Origin: GWC2-45-44 sp041661665
GTDB taxonomy: Bacteria > Planctomycetota > Phycisphaerae > Sedimentisphaerales > UBA12454
Reading direction: 5' to 3'
Assembly (NCBI GenBank): GCA_041661665.1
Contig: JBAZTW010000015.1
Location: 1-51,541, forward strand
DNA length: 51,541 nucleotides
Shown piece after piece: positions 46,702-51,541 of the stretch (positions within the stretch are counted from its first letter, which is position 1; every line of letters begins with the position of its first letter). The notes under the pieces were generated by a model. The model did not search any database. It saw only the letters and a list, made by a program, of their open reading frames with translations, and was not told where the DNA came from. Made by a program: the position numbers and the translations under genes.

Positions 46702-46874
46702 TCAAAGTTGGAAGTTAATTACTCCTTTTAATATTTTTCCATCAAAATTTATTCGTAAATTGTTTTCATTGCTGGATTCGATTGCGCAGAGGCCTTGGTC
46801 AACTATTTCGACAGTGCCTTTGCCGTTATTGACGCTGCCTTGATATGAGAGAATTTTTTTATCTCTGTGGCCAA
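46702..46874 (-). pseudogene. Remnant resembling the LigD 3'-phosphoesterase domain C terminus
   Basis: Read on the minus strand in a frame different from mnmA, this stretch gives KKILSYQGSVNNGKGTVEIV, then DQGLCAIESSNENNLRINFD, then GKILKGVINFQL and a stop at 46702. The pattern G-x-x-x-G-x-G-T-V-E-I-x-D-x-G...L-x-G-K-x-L-K-G resembles the end of the phosphoesterase domain of DNA ligase D and its stand-alone relatives. There is no ATG, GTG or TTG in frame after the last upstream stop, which lies inside mnmA. The 5' part of the gene is therefore missing. It looks like the residue of a deletion that joined it to mnmA. Confidence 0.45.
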
Positions 46875-47996
46875 TTATCCGTTTGCCTGAATTACTCCGC
46901 CTGCAATAACTTCGTTCTCATCGTTATATAAAACCAGCCTTTGGCCGGGACAAGGGGCAAATTGAGGCTGTGCAAAATCAACCTTCAGCATATCATTCTC
47001 TGCCGATGTAATTATGCACGGCTGCGGGTTGCCGTATGAACGGATTTTTGCGTTTGCTTTTTTACCATCCGACAATTCTTCAAGTATCAGGATATTAATC
47101 TGTTTTGCCGTTACGGTCTTGCGCATCAAATGTTCCTTATCGCCAAGTGTAATGGTATTTTGCTCTACGTTGATGCTGCTCACATATAAAGGGATGCCGC
47201 CGGCAAATCTTACGCCTCGCCTCTGACCGATAGTATAATTTGCTATACCGCTGTGCTCTCCAATCACATTGCCTTTAATATCCAATATACTGCCGGGTCT
47301 ATGAGTATGCTCGAAGTCCAAAGCGTCTCGGTAATTATCTTCAGCGGCGAAACACAGCTCCATACTTTCAGCCTTTTGCGCTACGCAGAGATTCTGCCGC
47401 TCGGCAATCGAACGAATATTGGATTTTGTCAGTTTGCCTAAAGGCAGAACTAATCCAGCCAGCTTTTCTGAAGTTATGCCGTATAAAAAATAACTCTGGT
47501 CTTTTGAAAGGTCGTCTGCCCGTTTGAGCCGGACTCTATCTTTATCCTTTACAACCTGCGCATAATGGCCGGTAGCCAGATATTTAATGCCGAAAATTTC
47601 TTCTATAAAATCCCATACGAGCGAAAACTTAAGAAGTGTATTGCAGTCAACACAGGGATTCGGCGTTCGGCCTTGCGCGTATGATTTGCGAAATGGTTCT
47701 ATTATAAGGTCGCCGAACGGCTCGGCAACATCGATAAAATAGTGCGGTATGTTCAGTTCGCCGCAGACAAACGCCGCGTCGGCGCCGCAGCAGCCGCGTT
47801 TCTTTGCGTCGCACGAAACGGGAATTTTCATTGTAATGCCAAGCACATCCCAACCGTCTTCTTTTAGAAGATGTGCGGCAACGCTGCTGTCAACGCCTCC
47901 GCTCATAAGAACAGCAACCTGTTTTGAATGTTTTTTTTCAGACTGCCATACAGAAAAAGTCGGAGGCAGTAATTTTATATGTGCCGAATCGCTCAT
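46875..47996 (-). CDS. mnmA: tRNA-specific 2-thiouridylase MnmA
   Basis: MnmA makes 2-thiouridine at the wobble position of tRNAs for Lys, Glu and Gln. The ATP-binding loop is SGGVDSS (32-38). The catalytic Cys118 is in NPCVDCNTLLKF and the second Cys, Cys215, is in ESMELCF. Later motifs include GHYAQVV, SKDQSYFLYG, YTIGQRRGV and a C-terminal beta barrel (ILILEELSDGKKANAKIRSYG). ATG at 47996 is chosen; a TTG at 48008 overlaps the cysK stop and is possible. The N terminus is about 25 residues longer than usual. It follows cysK after 8 bases, linking tRNA thiolation to sulfur assimilation. Confidence 0.95.
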   Translation of the reverse strand: MSDSAHIKLLPPTFSVWQSEKKHSKQVAVLMSGGVDSSVAAHLLKEDGWDVLGITMKIPVSCDAKKRGCCGADAAFVCGELNIPHYFIDVAEPFGDLIIEPFRKSYAQGRTPNPCVDCNTLLKFSLVWDFIEEIFGIKYLATGHYAQVVKDKDRVRLKRADDLSKDQSYFLYGITSEKLAGLVLPLGKLTKSNIRSIAERQNLCVAQKAESMELCFAAEDNYRDALDFEHTHRPGSILDIKGNVIGEHSGIANYTIGQRRGVRFAGGIPLYVSSINVEQNTITLGDKEHLMRKTVTAKQINILILEELSDGKKANAKIRSYGNPQPCIITSAENDMLKVDFAQPQFAPCPGQRLVLYNDENEVIAGGVIQANG

Positions 47997-48004
47997 TATA
48001 ATGG

Positions 48005-48925
48005 TCAATCAAAAAGCATCGTGCTTATATATCGCTCTGCCGTATCCGGCAGAATGACAACAATCACTTTGCCTGCATTTTCTTTTCGCCGGGCTGTTTT
48101 TACCGCTGCCGCTACTGCCGCCCCTGACGATATTCCCGCAAATATGCCTTCTTTTTTGGCCAGACCTTTTGATGTTTCAAAAGCTTCGGCATTAGTTATC
48201 TGAATTACTTCATCAATAACTTTTCTGTCCAGCACATCAGGAATGAATCCGGCGCCGATTCCCTGAATCATATGAGGTCCGGCCTGGCCTCCTGAAAGCA
48301 CTGCCGAATCAGTCGGTTCGACCGCTATTATTTTCACGGAAGACTTTCTTGATTTGAGAACTTCTCCGATGCCGGTGATTGTTCCGCCGGTACCCACGCC
48401 GGCAATGAAAATATCAACCGAACCATCCGTGTCTTTCCAGATTTCTTCGGCGGTTGTTTGGCGGTGTATCTGTGGATTGGCGGGATTTTTAAACTGCTGC
48501 GGCATAAAAGCGCCGCTGGTTTTCTTTACTATCTCATCGGCTTTGTTAACCGCACCGGTCATTCCCTCTTCGGCAGGTGTGAGTACAATCTCTGCCCCGA
48601 AGAATTGCAGTATCTTTCTCCGCTCGACTGTCATTGATTCGGGCATAGTTAATATCAGTTTATAGCCGCGAGCAGCGGCTACCCATGCCAAAGCGATGCC
48701 GGTATTCCCGCTTGTCGGTTCGACGATAGTCATACCCGGTTTTAATTTTCCTTCTTTTTCAGCGGCAAGCACCATATTAACGCCGATGCGGTCCTTAACA
48801 CTGCCGGCTGGATTGAAATATTCGAGTTTGGCGACTATTTTGGCTTTGCAGTTGTCGGCTATTTTGTTCAGCCATACCATCGGGGTGTTCCCGACCAGCT
48901 CTGTCATATCATTTGCTACATTCAT
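48005..48925 (-). CDS. cysK: Cysteine synthase A
   Basis: Forms cysteine from O-acetylserine and sulfide with pyridoxal phosphate. The 306-residue protein has the PLP lysine Lys44 in FNPAGSVKDRIG, the TSGNTGIALA loop (71-80), MPESMTVERRKILQFFGAEIVLTP, FIAGVGTGGTITGIGEVLK and GISSGAAVAAAV. AAGGG precedes the ATG. It lies 25 bases after the sulfite reductase gene and 8 bases before mnmA, clearly one operon. The serine acetyltransferase gene is not in the window. Confidence 0.97.
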   Translation of the reverse strand: MNVANDMTELVGNTPMVWLNKIADNCKAKIVAKLEYFNPAGSVKDRIGVNMVLAAEKEGKLKPGMTIVEPTSGNTGIALAWVAAARGYKLILTMPESMTVERRKILQFFGAEIVLTPAEEGMTGAVNKADEIVKKTSGAFMPQQFKNPANPQIHRQTTAEEIWKDTDGSVDIFIAGVGTGGTITGIGEVLKSRKSSVKIIAVEPTDSAVLSGGQAGPHMIQGIGAGFIPDVLDRKVIDEVIQITNAEAFETSKGLAKKEGIFAGISSGAAVAAAVKTARRKENAGKVIVVILPDTAERYISTMLFD

Positions 48926-48950
48926 ATCTAAACCCTTTGAATATTATTTG

Positions 48951-51176
48951 TTATTTTTTCCGAAGTACTTTAAGAGAAAAATGATTGCCGAGATTTTTAA
49001 TTTCCACAATCTCTTGTCCCTGTTCGGCGAAACTGTCCGGCACGTTCCTGACTGGTTCGCCTCCATCGAGCATAATTTCAAGAATTTGGCCGGTTTGTAT
49101 CTTTTCCAATTCAAGTTTGGCTTTGACAAAATTAAGCGGACAGGCTACGCCCCGTAAATCGACAGTTCTGATTTGCTGAACAACATCTTTATTTTCCGCT
49201 GCCGCCGCGACCGGCTCAATTTTGAATTTCAGATTGGAATCGAGCGAAAGATAAAGCTCCTCGATTCGTTTGACAAGTTTTTCCGCCTGAGGAATAAATT
49301 TTTCCAGAGAACCCAAATCGCCGATTTTCCAGTCTATCGCGGCATTAAGCAATTCGCCTGTTTTTGCATCAACCCAGCCTGGCTTGACAAGATACTCTGT
49401 AAAAGCGGAAAATATCTCCCTGTCTTTTTTTGGCTCCTGACCAAATATAATTAAAAGAGCCCTGGCTGATGACAATAGAGCTTTATAAATATTATCGTCG
49501 CTGTCTTTCGGATTTTTAACCGCAGTTTTGATAGCGTCTTTCGCCTGATTAATATCGACAGATACGATATCCAGCACGCCGGCGCCGCATTCACCCGGGC
49601 CGCGTCCTGCCAGTGTAAAAGGTTCATTACTGCCGTAATCGTAAAAATATTCTTCAGGAAATTCTGCCGAAAAGTCGCCATATTTTACCGTCAGGTTTTT
49701 TAATTTTTCAAAACTTATTGTTCCGTTTTCAAATGCTCCGGCTAATATATCCGGTATGCTTTTGGCCGGCGCCGTTCCAATTTTTTCCGCCAGTTTGGCT
49801 TGTCCTTCAGCGGTTCTGCCGCCGATGAAAATATCATAGCACGGCATCAGCCTGCCGCTGACTCTTTTGGCCAGTCCCTGTAAACCTATGCCGGCTATAG
49901 AATGATGTCCGCAGGAATTAGAACAGCCGCTTATTTTTATAGTGTTATCATCTGCGCAGATGCCTTTTGCGTCAAACTTGTTCACAATAGCTTCTGCCAA
50001 TTTCCTCGAAAGGCACAATCCGAGTTTGCAGGTTTCCGCTCCGGTGCAGGCTACAATGTTGTTTGATTTTTTGGCTGTATTTATGCCCAAACCATCAAGC
50101 TCTGAGTGAAGTTTCTCCAGATTGCCCTTCGGCACAGAACCGATAAGAATATCCTGTGATTGTGTCGTTGTAATCAGCCCCTGTGCATACTTTTCTGATA
50201 TATCGGCTATTTTGATAAGCTTGTCCGCGGAGACATCGCCGAGCCTGAGATTGATTTTTACACAGGCAAATTCTAAATTTTTTTCTGTATAAGTATCAAT
50301 ATCCCTGATAGGCGGAATCTGTCCATCTAAGCCCTCTCGTCGCAGTTTGTCACGGTAAGACTTATATAAATCAACAAACTGTTCGTCTCCCAATCTTTTA
50401 AGCACATATCGCAATCTTGCCCTATGCTTGTTCGACCTGTCGCCATATTGGTCAAACAGTTGCCTGACAGCCTCTGCGGTTATAAAAATATCGTTGGCGT
50501 CAATGAAGTCTTCAATTTTTATCGCTACTGCCGGATTGGAGCCAAGTCCTCCTCCTGCGTAGACAGAAAAACCGTTCCTGCCGTTTTTTTTATGAGCAAA
50601 AAATCCCAAATCTGTCACAGAAGCTAATGCGCAGTCTTGCGAGCAGCCTGAAAAGGCTATTTTATATTTGCGCGGCAGATTAAAGGAATTTCTGTTTTGA
50701 ATTAGATATTCTGTTGTCGCGATAGCATAAGGGGCAACATTGAAATTTTCATTCTGGCATACGCCGGCATAAGGACAGGCGCTGATATTGCGAACTGTAT
50801 TTCCGCCGCCGCCGCGACTGCTGAGACCAACACCAAGCAGTCCTTCGAGAACATCAGGAGTTTTTTCGATATCGACATTGTGAATCTGAGCATCCTGCCT
50901 GGTGGTTATATGTATGATGCCGTTTCCAAATTTTTTGCTCAATTCGGCAATTCGTCTTGCCTGAAACGCCGGCAGAAGACCGGCGGCAATGCGTATTCGT
51001 ACCATATATCTTCCTGCGGTTCGCTGTTCGTATATGCCCATTGGCACGCGATAGGCGCGAAAGGCGACTTCTGTATGGTCGCCTTTGACAAATTCCTGAA
51101 CTTTTGTCCGATATTGCAATGTGTCGTTCACAATGTTTTCGGGTATACGCAAAATTGGTTCTTGTTTAATTGCCAT
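48951..51176 (-). CDS. Sulfite/nitrite reductase fused to a TusA-like domain
   Basis: ATG at 51176 gives 741 residues; the longer frame starts at a TTG overlapping the JAMM stop. The ferredoxin-type sulfite/nitrite reductase part (about 1-530) has GRYMVRIRIAAGLL, R-Q-D-A-Q-I-H and ACPYAGVCQNENFNVAPYA. The siroheme/4Fe-4S ligands are Cys377, Cys383, Cys418 and Cys422 (CTGAETCKLG...SGCSNSCGHH). A helical middle (about 560-660) and a C-terminal TusA-like domain (about 669-741) follow, with the sulfur-carrier Cys679 in DLRGVACPLNF. It should reduce sulfite to sulfide and may pass sulfur to its own TusA end. A separate TusA gene is therefore not needed beside mnmA. Confidence 0.9.
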   Translation of the reverse strand: MAIKQEPILRIPENIVNDTLQYRTKVQEFVKGDHTEVAFRAYRVPMGIYEQRTAGRYMVRIRIAAGLLPAFQARRIAELSKKFGNGIIHITTRQDAQIHNVDIEKTPDVLEGLLGVGLSSRGGGGNTVRNISACPYAGVCQNENFNVAPYAIATTEYLIQNRNSFNLPRKYKIAFSGCSQDCALASVTDLGFFAHKKNGRNGFSVYAGGGLGSNPAVAIKIEDFIDANDIFITAEAVRQLFDQYGDRSNKHRARLRYVLKRLGDEQFVDLYKSYRDKLRREGLDGQIPPIRDIDTYTEKNLEFACVKINLRLGDVSADKLIKIADISEKYAQGLITTTQSQDILIGSVPKGNLEKLHSELDGLGINTAKKSNNIVACTGAETCKLGLCLSRKLAEAIVNKFDAKGICADDNTIKISGCSNSCGHHSIAGIGLQGLAKRVSGRLMPCYDIFIGGRTAEGQAKLAEKIGTAPAKSIPDILAGAFENGTISFEKLKNLTVKYGDFSAEFPEEYFYDYGSNEPFTLAGRGPGECGAGVLDIVSVDINQAKDAIKTAVKNPKDSDDNIYKALLSSARALLIIFGQEPKKDREIFSAFTEYLVKPGWVDAKTGELLNAAIDWKIGDLGSLEKFIPQAEKLVKRIEELYLSLDSNLKFKIEPVAAAAENKDVVQQIRTVDLRGVACPLNFVKAKLELEKIQTGQILEIMLDGGEPVRNVPDSFAEQGQEIVEIKNLGNHFSLKVLRKK

Positions 51177-51198
51177 TGTTTTTCTCAAGCCTTCTTTC

Positions 51199-51541
51199 TT
51201 ATACAATCTCTACCGCGACATCGCTTGCGTTTCTGTCGGTTATCCTGAAACCTTTTATAACGGGCGTTTCTATGCTCATAATGGATAGTATTATATACAC
51301 CACATCGGGTGTTAACGCCATTCTCATATCTTCTTCGGAAGGACGTGCCGGACTGTTTGGATGACTGTGATATATCGCCAGCATCTCAAGTCCGGCCAAG
51401 CGAATATCTTTAATTACCTTAAACTGCTCCTGCGGCTCCATCGTAAAATGTTCGCTGCTGTTGTCTGCGTTTATCATTTTGTAGAATTTCTTAACCTCGC
51501 CGGCATTCCCGGCAAGAATTCCGCAGGCCTCTATGGGCGCT
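51199..51541 (-). CDS. JAMM/MPN-type metallopeptidase (5' end beyond window)
   Basis: The frame is open to the right edge, so the start is outside; the visible part is 113 codons plus the stop codon. It reads PIEACGILAG near the edge (Glu of the JAMM motif), then FYKMINADNSSEHFTMEPQEQF and YHSHPNSPARPSEEDMRMA, which supply the H-x-H...S-x-x-D zinc motif. Bacterial JAMM proteins next to cysteine genes trim sulfur-carrier proteins (as Mec does for CysO in Mycobacterium). That role fits the sulfite reductase, cysK and mnmA downstream. A sulfur-carrier and an E1-like gene would be expected beyond the edge. Confidence 0.88.
   Translation of the reverse strand, partial: APIEACGILAGNAGEVKKFYKMINADNSSEHFTMEPQEQFKVIKDIRLAGLEMLAIYHSHPNSPARPSEEDMRMALTPDVVYIILSIMSIETPVIKGFRITDRNASDVAVEIV

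Noticed and set aside
46655..46843. Plus-strand open frame below mnmA
   Set aside because: It is the complement of the phosphoesterase-like remnant, whose minus-strand reading makes better protein sense.

Overview
The window looks like a chromosomal segment of a Planctomycetota bacterium, most likely a Phycisphaerae-type lineage. The signs are a PEP-CTERM surface protein, a zinc-ribbon/pseudopilin-like protein, and several short conserved-unknown proteins (DUF6677- and DUF6941-like) that I associate with this phylum. This placement is inference; no rRNA or other marker RNA is present. Acetate kinase, an NfnAB-type ferredoxin:NADP(H) transhydrogenase and an iron-sulfur class I fumarase subunit fit an anaerobic or fermentative life. 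No tRNA, rRNA, CRISPR array, phage or recognisable transposase is visible.

Layout. 1-5.0 kb: secreted and membrane proteins, a repeat-filled gap, then NYN and GIY-YIG nucleases. 4.8-9.5 kb: dprA, folC and a DEAD-box helicase with a His/Gln/Arg-rich tail. 9.5-12.3 kb: a zinc-ribbon/pseudopilin protein between two copies of one repeat, then dgt and a membrane protein. 12.6-16.4 kb: a SurA/PpiD-like gene, two small membrane proteins coupled by 4-base overlaps, and a PAS-PAS-LuxR regulator. 16.5-16.9 kb: a structured, ORF-free stretch that may be a small RNA. 17-18.6 kb: a DUF6941-like gene, arfB and an rluA-family gene carrying an in-frame repeat. 28.2 down to 18.8 kb, minus strand: a long run of S55 peptidase, beta-propeller protein, fumarase alpha, thrC, a GT39-type glycosyltransferase, a TlpA-like lipoprotein and an E2-like domain. 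28.5-32.7 kb: a TPR protein, rluD-type synthase, PEP-CTERM protein and ackA. 33-39 kb: an unknown secreted protein, M20 peptidase, DUF362 protein, tsaD and nnrD. 39-42 kb: MscS channel, azoreductase, HNH protein, cold-shock protein and HU. 42.5-45.3 kb: nfnA and nfnB, separated by a repeat-flanked cassette encoding a four-helix-bundle protein. 45.4-46.4 kb: a DUF2089-like regulator with two small membrane proteins and three operator-like palindromes. 46.7-51.5 kb: a sulfur cluster (JAMM protease, sulfite reductase-TusA fusion, cysK, mnmA) and a gene remnant.

The most unusual feature is the density and nesting of short interspersed repeats. At least eight families occur. One is a roughly 24-base unit with core TTCGACAAGCTCAGGACAGG. 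It occurs six times: twice in the loop of another hairpin repeat, once inside a third repeat, and once in frame within a pseudouridine synthase gene. Where an uninterrupted counterpart exists for exact comparison (two nucleotide cases and, at protein level, the gene), the net insertion is 24 bases, a multiple of three. The other standout is the 460-base four-helix-bundle cassette with 33-base terminal inverted repeats inside nfnAB.
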